A stretch of 64,000 nt of DNA from Pseudarthrobacter sp. NamE5 (GCF_005796225.1 NZ_VAHO01000008.1:62001-126000); one strand, 5' to 3'. Positions 19,521-29,884 are shown, numbered from the stretch's first letter. Translations and numbers: made by a program. Notes: a model not told the origin generated them from the sequence alone.

Positions 19521-21023
19521 GTGACCTTTATTTCCAAGACCCCACATGCCGACGTCGTCCTGATTGGCGGCGGCATCATGAGCGCCACGCTGGGGGCATT
19601 CATCAAGCAGCTGGAGCCGGACTGGACCATCTCCCTCTTTGAGCGGCTGGACCAGCCCGGCCTGGAAAGCTCCGGCCCCTGGAACAACGCCGGGACCGGC
19701 CACGCTGCCCTTTGCGAACTCAACTACTCCCCTGTAGCCAGGGACGGCTCGGTGGACCCCTCCAAGGCGCTGCTCATCAACGAACAGTTCCAGCTTTCCC
19801 GGCAGTTCTGGTCCCATTTGGTGGACCAGAACCTGATCGGCTCACCCAAGCGCTTCATCAACACAGTGCCGCACATGAGCTTCGTGATCGGCGAGGACCA
19901 TACCCGGTTCCTGCGGACCCGCTACGAGGCCCTGAAGCCCCACACCCTGTTCCGCACCATGGAGTACTCCGAGGACCACGGCCAGATCGCCAAGTGGGCT
20001 CCGTTGATCGTGAAGGGACGTGACCCGAAGCAGCGCATCGCAGCCACCCGCGCCGCCGAGGGCACCGACGTCGACTTCGGGGCACTGACCCGTGAGCTGA
20101 CCACCTACCTGGGGAACAACGGCGTCGAAATCAACTACGGCCACGACGTCACGGACGTTTCAAGGGCTTCCGACGGCGGCTGGAACATTTCGCTGAAGCA
20201 TCCCAAGTCAGGGGAACACGGCAAGATCCACGCCAAGTTCGTCTTCGTGGGCGCCGGCGGGGGTGCCCTGCACCTGCTCCAGGCCTCCGGCATCCCGGAA
20301 AGCAAGGGCTACGGCGGCTTCCCCGTCTCCGGGCAGTTCTTCCGCTGCACTGATGAGACCATCGCCGCACAGCACAGCGCCAAAGTCTACGGGCAGGCGT
20401 CGGTGGGAGCTCCCCCCATGTCCGTGCCGCACCTGGATACGCGGTACGTGGACGGCAAGCGCTCACTGCTGTTCGGACCCTATGCAGGGTTTTCCACGAA
20501 CTTCCTGAAAAACGGCTCCTACCTCGACCTTCCGCTGTCCATCCGGCCCGGAAACATCATTCCCATGCTTGCCGTGGCTAAGGACAACATGGACCTCACC
20601 GCATACCTGGTGAAGGAAGTGATGAAGAAGCACACGGACAAGGTGGAGGCACTGCGGGAGTACTACCCGGAAGCCAAGGACGGCGACTGGGAACTGATCA
20701 CCGCCGGCCAGCGTGTACAGATCATTAAGAAAGATCCGCAGAAGGGCGGCATCCTGCAGTTCGGCACTGAAGTGATCGCGGCCCGCGACGGTTCCATCGG
20801 AGCGCTCCTTGGCGCCTCTCCCGGTGCCTCGACTGCGGTACCGATCATGATCGAACTGCTGAAGAAGGCTTTCCCCCGGAACTTCAAGGGGTGGCAGTCC
20901 AAGCTTAGGGACATGATGCCCGGCTACGGGGTCAAGCTTGACGAGAACCCGGACCTGGCCATCGAGCTGGAGAAGGCGACGGCGGCATCACTTCAGCTGG
21001 AGAGCGTTTCGGCCAGCCGCTGA
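19521..21023 (+). CDS. mqo: Malate:quinone oxidoreductase
   Basis: Membrane-associated FAD enzyme that oxidises malate to oxaloacetate and passes electrons to quinone, an alternative to malate dehydrogenase in the TCA cycle. The 500-residue protein has FAD-binding [23 protein letters not shown] near the N-terminus and family-typical [17 protein letters not shown] and [24 protein letters not shown] 19521 has GGAGA six bases upstream. Transcribed alone, followed closely by the RND gene. Confidence 0.97.
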   Translation: MTFISKTPHADVVLIGGGIMSATLGAFIKQLEPDWTISLFERLDQPGLESSGPWNNAGTGHAALCELNYSPVARDGSVDPSKALLINEQFQLSRQFWSHLVDQNLIGSPKRFINTVPHMSFVIGEDHTRFLRTRYEALKPHTLFRTMEYSEDHGQIAKWAPLIVKGRDPKQRIAATRAAEGTDVDFGALTRELTTYLGNNGVEINYGHDVTDVSRASDGGWNISLKHPKSGEHGKIHAKFVFVGAGGGALHLLQASGIPESKGYGGFPVSGQFFRCTDETIAAQHSAKVYGQASVGAPPMSVPHLDTRYVDGKRSLLFGPYAGFSTNFLKNGSYLDLPLSIRPGNIIPMLAVAKDNMDLTAYLVKEVMKKHTDKVEALREYYPEAKDGDWELITAGQRVQIIKKDPQKGGILQFGTEVIAARDGSIGALLGASPGASTAVPIMIELLKKAFPRNFKGWQSKLRDMMPGYGVKLDENPDLAIELEKATAASLQLESVSASR

Positions 21024-21093
21024 CCCTGCCGGGGTCGGCGGACCGCAGCTTGCGGGTCCGTATCAGCCACTTAACCCCACAGGAGATCATGCG

Positions 21094-24000
21094 ATGTTCC
21101 GCCTGGCTCAACTTTCCCTCGCGAACCGGGCCCTGATCGCACTGGTCACCGTCTTCGCCTCCGTGTTCGGCGTGATCACCATGTCGTCGCTGAAGCAGGA
21201 ACTCATCCCATCCATTGAGTTCCCCCAGATCACGGTGCTGACTGCCATGCCCGGGGCCTCCCCCGAGGTGGTGGACAAGCAGGTGAGCGCGCCGCTCGAA
21301 ACTGCGTTGAACGGCGTGGAGGGGCTGGAATCCACCTCCTCCACGTCGCGCAACGGCGTCTCCCAGATCACCATGGTCTTTACGTATGGTTCCAATCTGG
21401 ACCGCGCGCGGAACCAAATTGACCGGGCCATCTCCAACGCCAAGCGAAATCTCCCGGAGGACGTCCAGCCGCAGGCCTTTGCGGGCAGTATCAACGACTT
21501 CCCCATCGTTTTCCTGGCGGTCTCCTCCGACAGGAGCCTCAGCGAACTAAACGCCGACCTCCAGCGGCTGAGCGTACCCAGGCTGCTGAAGATCGACGGC
21601 GTCCGGGGCGCCGACGTGACTGGCGGCGCCACCCAGCACATCGAAATCCTTCCCCGCCCCGAGGCCATGGCGGCCTCCGGGGCCACCATCACCTCCATCC
21701 GGGATGCCCTCGGCAACAACGGCGACCTGATCCCCGCGGGCACTCTTGAAGAACAGGGCAAGACGCTGTCCCTGCAGATCGGCAGCCCCGTGGACTCGCT
21801 GGACGCGATCAAGGCGCTGCCTCTTGCCGGGGCCGGGAACGATGCCACTATCGGCGCCGTGGCGGACGTGTCACTCAAGGACGACGAGCGGACCTCCATC
21901 ACCCGCACTAACGGAGCAGAAACGCTCGCGGTGTCGGTGACCAAAAAGCCTGAGGGCGACACTGTGGGCATCTCGCATGACGTGCGGGACACCCTGGACG
22001 AGCTGGAGGCCGAACTTGGCTCGAAAGCCAAGTTCACACCGGTCTTCGACCAGGCACCCTTCATTGAAAAATCCATCAAGGACCTCACCACCGAGGGCCT
22101 GCTGGGCCTGGGCTTCGCTGTGGCGGTTATCCTGGTCTTCCTGATGTCCGCCCGGTCCACGCTGGTGACCGCGGTATCCATTCCGCTCTCGCTCCTGATC
22201 ACTTTCATCGGGCTGTCAGCCACGGGCTATTCGCTCAACATCCTCACCCTCGGCGCACTCACTATCGCCATCGGCCGGGTTGTGGACGACTCGATCGTGG
22301 TGATCGAGAACATCAAGCGGCACCTCAGCTACGGCGAGGACAAAGCCACCGCCATCCTGACCGCCATCCGGGAAGTCGCCGGGGCGATCACGGCCTCCAC
22401 ACTCACCACGGTGGCGGTGTTCCTCCCCATCGCGTTCGTGGGTGAGCTGGCGGGCGAACTGTTCAGGCCCTTTGCCCTCACCGTGACCATGGCGCTCCTG
22501 GCCTCGCTGCTGGTCTCGCTGACCATCGTCCCGGTGCTGGCGTATTGGTTCCTCAAAAACACCGGCGCTGCGCCCGGGGCCGCTGCTCCAAACGCCGCAG
22601 CCGCCCGCCGCACAGCTGCCGAAGCCCGTGCGAGGGCGCTGGAGGCAGAACAGCGCAGCAGGCTCCAGCGGGGGTACCTCCCCATCCTCACCAAGACGCA
22701 GAAACATCCCGTGGTCACACTGGTTGCCGCCGTCCTGGTACTCGGTGCCACGGCAGCCATGACTCCGCTGCTGGCCACCAACCTGCTGGGCAATTCAGGC
22801 CAGAACAGCCTCACGGTGCGCCAGGTACTGCCGGCCGGCACCAGCCTGGCAGACACCAGCGCGGCAGCCATCCGGCTGGAGGAAGTGCTGCGCGGCGTCG
22901 ACGGCATCAAGGATGTCCAGGTGACCTCCGGCAACGCCCAGGCAGGCTTCGCAGCACTTACTTCCACCGGTTCCTCCAACTCAACCTTCACCGTGGTCAC
23001 GGACGAAAAGGCCGACCAGGAACAGCTGCAGGAGACCGTCAGGAGCGAACTGTCCAAGGTGCCCGATTCGGGCAAAGTCTCGGTAGGAACCCAGCAGGGC
23101 GGCTTCGGCACGTCGTCCACTGTGGACATCACGCTCAAGGCCGCCAGCAGCACCGACCTTCGGAAAGCCAGCGACACCATGGTTGCCGCGATGACCGGCG
23201 TGCCGGGAACCAGCGAGGTGCAAACCAACCTCGCCGCCAGCCAGCCGGTGGTCCAGGTCAAGGTGGACCGGGCAAAGGCTGTGGCAGCCGGGCTCAACGA
23301 AGAACAGGTGGCTGGGGTCCTGGCCTCCACCATCAGCCCCATTCCGGCCGGCGAAGTCCGGATCGACACCAATGACTTCCCGGTGCAGATCGGCCAAGGC
23401 ACCAAATTCACCAGCATCGACGCGGTCCGTCGCATCCCGCTTCCCGCGGCAGGAGGCCCGGTGCCGCTGGCCAGCATCGCCTCGGTGGAACAGGTTGACG
23501 TGCCCGTGTCCATCACCGCCAGCAACGGCCAGCGCACGGCACGTGTCTCCGTCACGCCGTCGGGTTCCAACCTGGGCGCTGTAAATGCCGAAGTACAGAA
23601 GCGGCTGGAGGACGTCCAACTCCCGCCGGGTGCCACCGCTGAAATCGGCGGGGCCACCACGCAGCAGCAGGAGTCGTTCCAGCAACTCGGACTGGCCCTG
23701 CTGGCGGCAATCGCCATCGTGTACGTGATCATGGTGGCCACCTTCAAGTCCCTCATCCAGCCGCTGATCCTGCTGGTCTCGGTTCCGTTCGCGGCCACGG
23801 GTGCGGTGGCGCTGCTTCTTGTGACGGGCGTGCCGCTGGGGCTTCCGTCGCTGATCGGCATGCTGATGCTGGTAGGCATCGTAGTGACCAATGCCATCGT
23901 GCTCATCGACCTCATCAACCAGTACCGCCAACCTCGGGACGGACGCCCCGGCATGAGCGTGGCGGATGCGATCATCCATGGGTCCCGGCAGCGCCTCCGT

Positions 24001-24327
24001 CCCATCCTGATGACTGCACTCGCCACCGTGTTCGCCCTGACGCCCATGGCGATGGGACTCACCGGCGGCGGCGGGTTCATCTCCCAGCCGCTGGCTGTAG
24101 TGGTGATCGGCGGACTCATCTCCTCCACGGCACTGACCCTGGTCCTGGTGCCAGTCCTGTACAGGCTGGTGGAGGGCAGGCGCGAGAAAAAGGCACTGCT
24201 CCGGGAACTGCAGGAACGCCCGGAGTACAGCCCCGGCGCCAACGTCGATGAGGAGTTCCGGGACTGGACCACCGGCATGGTTCCGAAGACCAGTGGCCGC
24301 CGGGCCAGGCCAGGCAGCCCCGAATAG
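21094..24327 (+). CDS. RND family efflux permease (AcrB/SwrC-like)
   Basis: A proton-driven efflux pump of the resistance-nodulation-division superfamily (1077 residues). It has the doubled architecture: an N-terminal TM helix (RALIALVTVFASVFGVI), a large extracytoplasmic loop, six TM helices with GRVVDDSIVVIENIKRH in TM4, then the second half with MVGIVVTNAIVLIDLINQYR and HGSRQRLRPILMTAL. No membrane-fusion or outer-membrane partner is encoded, as expected in a Gram-positive; Bacillus SwrC/YerP is the closest type I know. ATG 21094 has AGGAG eight bases upstream. The substrate is unknown; lipopeptides or drugs are likely. Confidence 0.93.
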   Translation: MFRLAQLSLANRALIALVTVFASVFGVITMSSLKQELIPSIEFPQITVLTAMPGASPEVVDKQVSAPLETALNGVEGLESTSSTSRNGVSQITMVFTYGSNLDRARNQIDRAISNAKRNLPEDVQPQAFAGSINDFPIVFLAVSSDRSLSELNADLQRLSVPRLLKIDGVRGADVTGGATQHIEILPRPEAMAASGATITSIRDALGNNGDLIPAGTLEEQGKTLSLQIGSPVDSLDAIKALPLAGAGNDATIGAVADVSLKDDERTSITRTNGAETLAVSVTKKPEGDTVGISHDVRDTLDELEAELGSKAKFTPVFDQAPFIEKSIKDLTTEGLLGLGFAVAVILVFLMSARSTLVTAVSIPLSLLITFIGLSATGYSLNILTLGALTIAIGRVVDDSIVVIENIKRHLSYGEDKATAILTAIREVAGAITASTLTTVAVFLPIAFVGELAGELFRPFALTVTMALLASLLVSLTIVPVLAYWFLKNTGAAPGAAAPNAAAARRTAAEARARALEAEQRSRLQRGYLPILTKTQKHPVVTLVAAVLVLGATAAMTPLLATNLLGNSGQNSLTVRQVLPAGTSLADTSAAAIRLEEVLRGVDGIKDVQVTSGNAQAGFAALTSTGSSNSTFTVVTDEKADQEQLQETVRSELSKVPDSGKVSVGTQQGGFGTSSTVDITLKAASSTDLRKASDTMVAAMTGVPGTSEVQTNLAASQPVVQVKVDRAKAVAAGLNEEQVAGVLASTISPIPAGEVRIDTNDFPVQIGQGTKFTSIDAVRRIPLPAAGGPVPLASIASVEQVDVPVSITASNGQRTARVSVTPSGSNLGAVNAEVQKRLEDVQLPPGATAEIGGATTQQQESFQQLGLALLAAIAIVYVIMVATFKSLIQPLILLVSVPFAATGAVALLLVTGVPLGLPSLIGMLMLVGIVVTNAIVLIDLINQYRQPRDGRPGMSVADAIIHGSRQRLRPILMTALATVFALTPMAMGLTGGGGFISQPLAVVVIGGLISSTALTLVLVPVLYRLVEGRREKKALLRELQERPEYSPGANVDEEFRDWTTGMVPKTSGRRARPGSPE

Positions 24328-24370
24328 CAGTTGAGGAATATTTTCCCGAGGGATGCGTTATACCCGGCGG

Positions 24371-24402
24371 TAGATGCAAATGCATCTAAATTGGACTACA
24401 CT
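24371..24402 (+). promoter_or_regulatory. Promoter and palindromic operator of the monooxygenase-marR operon
   Basis: TAGATGCAAATGCATCTA (24371-24388) is a perfect palindrome with 7-bp arms around AAAT. It covers the -35 position of a promoter whose -10 is TACACT (24397-24402). The layout suits repression by the MarR regulator encoded as the second gene of the operon. Confidence 0.65.
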
Positions 24403-24442
24403 GGAACCGAGCCAGGACAGTCCAGGAACGGAAAGGCACACC

Positions 24443-25552
24443 ATGCAGATCGGCGTCTTCAGCGTCAGCGACATCACCACTGACCCCACCACTGGCCGGA
24501 CCCCCACGGAGAACGAACGCATCAAGGCCTCCGTAACCATCGCGAAAAAGGTCGAAGAGATCGGGATGGATGTCTACGCCCTGGGCGAGCACCACAACCG
24601 GCCCTTCTTCTCCTCCTCCCCCACCACAACGCTGGCCTACATCGCAGCGCAGACCGAGCGCATCATCCTCTCCACGGCCACCACGCTGATCACCACGAAC
24701 GATCCGGTCAAGATCGCTGAAGACTACGCAATGCTGCAGCATCTGGCTGACGGCCGCGTTGACCTGGTCCTCGGCCGCGGCAACACCGCCCCCGTTTATC
24801 CGTGGTTCGGCAAGAACATCCAGGACGGCGTGGAGCTCGCGATTGAGAACTACAGCCTGCTGCGCAAGCTGTGGGACGAGGACACGGTGAACTGGTCCGG
24901 CAAGTTCCGCACGCCGCTGCAGAACTTCACCTCCACCCCGCGCCCGCTCGACGGCGTTCCCCCCTTCGTCTGGCACGGCTCCATCCGCACTCCCCAGATC
25001 GCGGAGGTGGCCGCCTATTTCGGCGACGGATTCTTTGCCAACAACATCTTCTGGCCCAAGGAGCACTACCAGCAGCTGATTGGCCTCTACCGTGAACGCT
25101 ACGAGCACTACGGCCACGGCAAGGCGGACCAGGCGACTGTCGGCCTGGGCGGCCAGTTCTTCATGCGGAAGAACTCCCAGGACGCCGTCAAGGAATTCCG
25201 GCCCTACTTCGACAACGCGCCGGTGTACGGGCACGGGCCGTCCCTCGAGGACTTCACCTCGCAGACCCCACTGACCGTGGGCAGTCCACAGGAAGTCATC
25301 GAGAAGACCCTCACGTTCCGTGAGTACTTCGGCGACTACCAGCGCCAGCTGTTCCTGATCGACCACGCCGGCCTGCCACTGAAGACCGTGCTGGAGCAGC
25401 TGGACCTGTTCGGCGAGGAAGTTCTCCCCGTCCTGCGCAAGGAATACGCTGCCCTCAAGCCTGCCCACGTTCCGGAGCCGCCCACCCACGCCAACCGCGT
25501 TGCTGCCGCACTGGCCGCCCAGGAGGCTGAGAAGTCCGCGGCGGAGGCGTAA
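24443..25552 (+). CDS. LLM-class flavin-dependent oxidoreductase
   Basis: A 369-residue luciferase-like monooxygenase using FMN or F420. It begins MQIGVFSVSDIT and shows the TIM-barrel landmarks GEHHNRPFFSSSP, ISTATTLITTNDP-type strand (ILSTATTLITTNDPVKIAEDYA in parts), and DLVLGRGNTAPVYPWFG. The substrate cannot be read from sequence. ATG 24443 has GGAAAGG at good spacing; the earlier in-frame ATG lies in the operator. The stop codon overlaps the next gene's ATG by one base (TAATG), so the oxidoreductase and its MarR partner are translated together. Confidence 0.93.
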   Translation: MQIGVFSVSDITTDPTTGRTPTENERIKASVTIAKKVEEIGMDVYALGEHHNRPFFSSSPTTTLAYIAAQTERIILSTATTLITTNDPVKIAEDYAMLQHLADGRVDLVLGRGNTAPVYPWFGKNIQDGVELAIENYSLLRKLWDEDTVNWSGKFRTPLQNFTSTPRPLDGVPPFVWHGSIRTPQIAEVAAYFGDGFFANNIFWPKEHYQQLIGLYRERYEHYGHGKADQATVGLGGQFFMRKNSQDAVKEFRPYFDNAPVYGHGPSLEDFTSQTPLTVGSPQEVIEKTLTFREYFGDYQRQLFLIDHAGLPLKTVLEQLDLFGEEVLPVLRKEYAALKPAHVPEPPTHANRVAAALAAQEAEKSAAEA

Positions 25553-26025
25553 TGGCAGGCAGAGGTTCCGAATCTCCGGTACGGCTGGCGGCGGAGACCT
25601 GGGAGTCGCTGTTCCGGACGCAGGTGGCCGTGATGCGCAGGCTGCAGTCCGGACCAGCCTTCCGGAAGCTTCCCGTGAACGAGTACGACGTCCTGTTCAC
25701 GCTGTCCCGCTGTCCGTCCGGCTGGCTGCGGCTCAATGAGCTTAACGACCATGTGCTGTTGAGCCAGTCCAGCCTGAGCCGCCTGGTGGAGCGGCTGGAA
25801 AAGCGCGGGCTGGTGGCCAGGATGCCTGCGCCCGAGGACGGCCGGGGTGTGCTGCTGAAGCTGACCGACGAGGGGCGTGAACTCCAAAAGGAGATCGGCC
25901 GGGAACACATCCGGGACATTTCGGCGCTGGTAACACCGGCGCTGACACCGGAGGAGCAGAAGGAACTTACGCGGCTGACGGACAAGCTGCGGAGCTCCCT
26001 GGGGAAACGACAGCAAAGCCGGTAA
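25552..26025 (+). CDS. MarR family transcriptional regulator
   Basis: A 157-residue MarR repressor coupled to the flavin oxidoreductase upstream (one-base overlap). The HTH is in LRLNELNDHVLLSQSSLSRLVERLEKRGLV and the wing is ARMPAPEDGRGVLLKLTDEG; a C-terminal dimer helix follows. It probably represses its own operon through the palindrome at 24371-24388 and releases on binding the oxidoreductase's substrate or a related compound; that is inference from layout. Confidence 0.92.
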   Translation: MAGRGSESPVRLAAETWESLFRTQVAVMRRLQSGPAFRKLPVNEYDVLFTLSRCPSGWLRLNELNDHVLLSQSSLSRLVERLEKRGLVARMPAPEDGRGVLLKLTDEGRELQKEIGREHIRDISALVTPALTPEEQKELTRLTDKLRSSLGKRQQSR

Positions 26026-26081
26026 GCCCAGGACGGGCAACCCCGCGCAACCCAGGCGCTGACAGCCCCCAGCCCGGACGG

Positions 26082-26888
26082 CTAGCCCAGCGCCACCAGC
26101 CTGGCTGGGTCCTCGACCGGCAGGTCGCCGTTAACCACGGCGGTCACCTTCATCTGGTTCAGGATCAGGCTTCCGCCCACCGTCGACAGGAACGCAGTAT
26201 CGGCCGAGTCACGCCCCGCGGTAATGCGCAGCATGGACTCCCGGGGGGCAAGCCCCGTGGGGTCGATAACGTGCCAAGCGCCCTCGACGTACGCCTCTGT
26301 TACGGCGTGGAAGTCCATGGGGCTCAGGCCCGGCGCGTACACGGCGGCCAGGCGGGCAGGGATGTCCTTCGACCTCAGCAGGGCAATGGCGAGGTGGGCG
26401 AAGTCCCGGCACACTCCGCGCCGGCTGAGGAGGGTCTCCACCGCCCCGTCCGTCCCCCGTGAGGAGCCGCTGAGGTAGCGCAATTCCCCATTGACCCAGT
26501 CGCGCACGGCATGCAGCAGCCTGCCGCCCTGCACACCCTCGAACTCGGCATAGGCTGTGGGCAGGAGACGGTCCGATTCCGCGTACCGGCTGGGCCGGAC
26601 GTAACGGATCCGGTCGGCCAGACCGGATTCCTCAGGCCGGCCCTTCCCGACGACGGTAGCTGAGTATTCCACCGTCACCTCGGCGGGCTCCGCGAACTCC
26701 ACATAGTGGAGCCGGCCGCCGTGATGGTCGGGTACCTCGCTGACGGGAACCTGCCCGCCCCCTGCAGTGACGGACAGGTTTTCCTCGAAGGAGGAATAGC
26801 CGGCGTTCTTCGCTGCGGCTATGGCCATCGCCACTTTTGTGTTGGCTGTGGTTGTGAAAACCAGGCGTGCGGAAACAGTGCGTTCCAT
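26082..26888 (-). CDS. Transglutaminase-like domain protein
   Basis: A 268-residue cytoplasmic protein with no signal peptide. An N-terminal beta-rich region is followed by a transglutaminase-like cysteine protease core: GVCRDFAHLAIALLR (Cys), SPMDFHAVTEAYVEGAWHVIDPTG (His and Asp), matching the Cys-His-Asp triad. Such proteins may act as peptidases or crosslinkers; the substrate is unknown. The ATG at 26888 is preceded by GGAGAG five bases away. It stands alone, followed by a minus-strand lipoprotein gene upstream. Confidence 0.9.
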   Translation of the reverse strand: MERTVSARLVFTTTANTKVAMAIAAAKNAGYSSFEENLSVTAGGGQVPVSEVPDHHGGRLHYVEFAEPAEVTVEYSATVVGKGRPEESGLADRIRYVRPSRYAESDRLLPTAYAEFEGVQGGRLLHAVRDWVNGELRYLSGSSRGTDGAVETLLSRRGVCRDFAHLAIALLRSKDIPARLAAVYAPGLSPMDFHAVTEAYVEGAWHVIDPTGLAPRESMLRITAGRDSADTAFLSTVGGSLILNQMKVTAVVNGDLPVEDPARLVALG

Positions 26889-26960
26889 GACTCTCCGGGG
26901 GTGTCGGCAGGGGAAGGAAGCCGCCGCTTGGTCAGCCAGTGATGTGGGCCGGCAACGGGA

Positions 26961-27800
26961 CTAGTCCTTGATCTCCAGAGACATTAGCATCCGCTGGACG
27001 TTGGCGAAGTCCGGGCTCCCGCCAACGAACCTGGCGGCCTCCTCCAGGGTGTTGAAAGCCTTGGCGGGCGCCACTTTCTCATCCGGCGCGAACGCTCTGA
27101 GCGTGACCACGTCCCCGAACGAGTAGTCCCCCTGGCCCGCAGGCCCCCGCAGGATGTTGTGCAGCTGGCAGGCCTGTCCGTCCGCGCCGCCCACAACGTT
27201 GGTGATGCCGTACGACCCGGAATACCGGTACCCCTGGATGACCCGGAAGACCACCCGGGGCGCAATGGTTCCCTCCCCGCCTTCGGCGGACAGCTCTGCC
27301 GGGACGCTGCTGAGCACGGTGTACGCCCGGCGTGCGCCGTCAGGACATTCAACGGACGACGGCGGCAGGCCCGTCCGCAGCGCAGCCATGAAGGTGCCAT
27401 CCGGCTTCTTCACCTCGATCTTGAGGGCACCCGGGAGGCTGCCCTCCTCAGGGGACACTGACTGGGCTATCCACTGCTCCGGCAGCTCAAAGCTCACGGT
27501 TTTGCCGGGGTCGGAAAAGGTCTTCCAGGACGACGCCGTGGCGCCGGGCTGGGGTGTTGCGGAGGCACTGGCGCCGGGCGTGGCTGCTGCGGAAGCCCCG
27601 TCCGGGGCGGAGGCTTCGTCCGGTGCAGATCCGGACGCGGAGGCAGGTGCAGATGCGGTGGCCGAAGCGGAGGTGCCGGCTGCGTTCGGCTCCACAGTCC
27701 AGCCCGGGCCACCGTCCGACGCCGCTGAGCAGCCCGCCGTGAGCGCGCCGGCCAGAATCACGGCTGCGTACCGGACAGCTGTCGTTGCGATGCCTCTCAT
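26961..27800 (-). CDS. Lipoprotein of unknown function
   Basis: A 279-residue secreted lipoprotein: signal peptide with lipobox LTAGC (Cys at about residue 24), an Ala/Ser/Pro-rich linker to about residue 90, and a C-terminal domain of about 180 residues starting WKTFSDPGKTVSFELPEQWIAQ. I do not recognise the domain; its start resembles surface proteins with a PsbP/LpqN-like fold, which is a guess. The ATG at 27800 follows TAGGCT (27807-27812) by six bases, so the mRNA is probably leaderless. Confidence 0.82.
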   Translation of the reverse strand: MRGIATTAVRYAAVILAGALTAGCSAASDGGPGWTVEPNAAGTSASATASAPASASGSAPDEASAPDGASAAATPGASASATPQPGATASSWKTFSDPGKTVSFELPEQWIAQSVSPEEGSLPGALKIEVKKPDGTFMAALRTGLPPSSVECPDGARRAYTVLSSVPAELSAEGGEGTIAPRVVFRVIQGYRYSGSYGITNVVGGADGQACQLHNILRGPAGQGDYSFGDVVTLRAFAPDEKVAPAKAFNTLEEAARFVGGSPDFANVQRMLMSLEIKD

Positions 27801-27975
27801 GCAGCCAGCCTAACCGGAGGGGACAGCGGCGGAAGGTGAGCTGGTACGGCGTTTCCCGGCTCCCCCTGTCCCACCCCGTCCCCACCAAGCCACGCCGGAC
27901 ACCACGTGCCGGACACCAGAGGTGCGTGTCGCCGTCGTACGGGCAACTGCGGTACCGGGGACTAGGCTGTTGCCT

Positions 27976-28635
27976 ATGGAAGCGCACCACGGCACGGCTG
28001 AAGAAGATTTGGCGGACATTTCCGCCGTCGACATCGCCGACTGGCGGCTCCGGACCTTCGCCCTCTACGCCAACGTCCGGAAGATCGCGGCGGATAGTCC
28101 ATCGGAAGCGCATTTGTACTGGCGCCACCAGCGCGACCTGATGTTCGCCACCCACCCTGCCTCCCCGCTGACTGCCGCGGGCAAGGCACGGTTCTCAGGC
28201 CTGAAGACGGCCGACTATGATCCGATCTACCGTTTCCACATCCCGCTGACCAAAGAAGGCGCCGGCCGGGAAATGAGCGTGGAAACCGGGACTGACGGAG
28301 TGGTTAATTTCGTCAGGCTGGGCACGTTTGATCTTCCGGAGATGGGGCAGCTCGCCGTGTGGAAGCTGCGGGGGTACGGCGGGGGCATCTTCGTACCCTT
28401 CCGCGACGCCACGGCCGGACAGTCCGGCGGAAGCTACGGCGCAGGCCGCTACCTGCTGGACACCATCAAGGGAGCCTTCCACGGTGTCAGCGGGACAGGA
28501 CCGGATGCCACCTTTGTTGTGGACTTCAATTTTGCCTACAACCCGTCCTGCGCCTACAACGAGGCCTGGGCGTGCCCGCTGGCAGGGCCCTCCAACCGGC
28601 TGGCCGTGGACATCCCCGTAGGAGAGCTTTACTAG
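27976..28635 (+). CDS. DUF1684 domain protein
   Basis: A 219-residue protein of the DUF1684 family, whose function is unknown. Family marks are KLRGYGGGIFVPFRDATAG, GSYGAGRYLLDTIKGA and the near-invariant VDFNFAYNPSCAYNEAWACPLA with GE near the C-terminus. No signal peptide. ATG 27976 is chosen because TAGGCT (27963-27968) lies seven bases upstream, again leaderless; the longer frame to 27922 runs through this promoter. Confidence 0.9.
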   Translation: MEAHHGTAEEDLADISAVDIADWRLRTFALYANVRKIAADSPSEAHLYWRHQRDLMFATHPASPLTAAGKARFSGLKTADYDPIYRFHIPLTKEGAGREMSVETGTDGVVNFVRLGTFDLPEMGQLAVWKLRGYGGGIFVPFRDATAGQSGGSYGAGRYLLDTIKGAFHGVSGTGPDATFVVDFNFAYNPSCAYNEAWACPLAGPSNRLAVDIPVGELY

Positions 28636-28729
28636 CGGGCCTTACTGAACCTGAAGCTGCTTCCGCAGGCGCCGCTGACTTCCAGCCCTGGCCCGGCCTC
28701 CAGCCCGCCGTACTTCCAGTCCTGGGCTT

Positions 28730-29884
28730 CTAGCCGCCGAGGGCGCGTACCGTGGCTACTGCCTGGCTTACGGCGCGGGCAGCGGTGCCGAGGTCTTCCG
28801 CCGTGACTGCCGAGTCGAAACTGAAGCGCACCGCTGTCTGTGCCACCTCGGCTTTGAAGCCCATGGCAGTGAGGACGGGAGACGGGGCGTCGGATCCGGC
28901 TGCGCAGGCTGAACCGCTTGAGCACAACACCTCCTGGCGCTCCAGCTCCAGGAGTACCGACTCTCCGCTCGTCCCGGGGAAACAGAACGAGGCCACCGAG
29001 GGCAGTCGGTGAACCGGGTGCCCGGTGAGGACGGCTCCTGGGACACCGGTGAGGACCTCGTTGATGAAGGTGTCGCGCAATGCCGCCACCCGCCGTCGTT
29101 CCTCCACCTGGCGGGCCTGGGCGAGCGTGAGGGCAGTGACAAGGCCCACTGCCGCGGCCACGTTCTCGGTCCCCGACCTGCGGCCGCGTTCCTGTCCACC
29201 CCCATGCAGGAGCGGCTCGATCCTGGTGCGGCCACGGACAAACAGCAGGCCGCTGCCCTTCGGCGCCCCGAGCTTATGCCCGGAAATGCTCATCGCATCG
29301 ACACCCAGCGCCTTCGTATCCAGGGGCAGCCAGCCCGCGGCCTGGACGGCATCGGTGTGGAAGGGAATTCCCAGATGGCGTGCAGCGGCGGCCAGCTCCG
29401 CAACCGGCTGAACTGTCCCCACTTCGTTGTTGGCATACATAATGCTCACCAGCGCTGTTTCCGGTTGCAGGACTGCCAGCAGCGCCTCCGGGGTAACCTG
29501 CCCCCTGCCGTCCACGGGCACCACGTCGACGCTGAATCCGTGGAAGCGTTCAAGGTAGCGTGCGGACTCCTCCACAGCGGGATGTTCGACGGCGCTGATC
29601 ACCACCCGGTTCAAGGCGGGGTCTGCGGCCTGCCGCGCCAGGGCAATTCCTTTGACGGCCAGGTTGTCCGCTTCGGTGCCTCCGGAGGTGAACGTCACCT
29701 CACCGGGGCGGCAGGCCAGGAGGGCGGCCGCCGTGGCACGTGCCCCCGCCAGCGCATGCGCAGCCGATTCGCCCAGGGTGTGATGGCTTGAGGGGTTCCC
29801 GAAGTCACCGGTCAGGTACGGCCACATGGCGTCCAGCACTTCACGGCGGAGGGGGGTGGTGGCGGCGGCATCCAGGAAGATCAC
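28730..29884 (-). CDS. nadS: Cysteine desulfurase of the NAD operon
   Basis: PLP enzyme of the IscS/NifS type (384 residues) that takes sulfur from cysteine. SISGHKLGAPKGSG carries the PLP lysine, and LCSSGSACAAG near residue 330 holds the loop cysteine that bears the persulfide. It is the last gene of nrtR-nadA-nadB-nadC-nadS, seven bases after nadC, so its likely job is to supply sulfur for the NadA [4Fe-4S] cluster, as reported for nadS of corynebacteria. GTG 29884 is the start (MIFLDAAATTPLRR, the standard N-terminus). General Fe-S assembly cannot be excluded. Confidence 0.92.
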   Translation of the reverse strand: MIFLDAAATTPLRREVLDAMWPYLTGDFGNPSSHHTLGESAAHALAGARATAAALLACRPGEVTFTSGGTEADNLAVKGIALARQAADPALNRVVISAVEHPAVEESARYLERFHGFSVDVVPVDGRGQVTPEALLAVLQPETALVSIMYANNEVGTVQPVAELAAAARHLGIPFHTDAVQAAGWLPLDTKALGVDAMSISGHKLGAPKGSGLLFVRGRTRIEPLLHGGGQERGRRSGTENVAAAVGLVTALTLAQARQVEERRRVAALRDTFINEVLTGVPGAVLTGHPVHRLPSVASFCFPGTSGESVLLELERQEVLCSSGSACAAGSDAPSPVLTAMGFKAEVAQTAVRFSFDSAVTAEDLGTAARAVSQAVATVRALGG

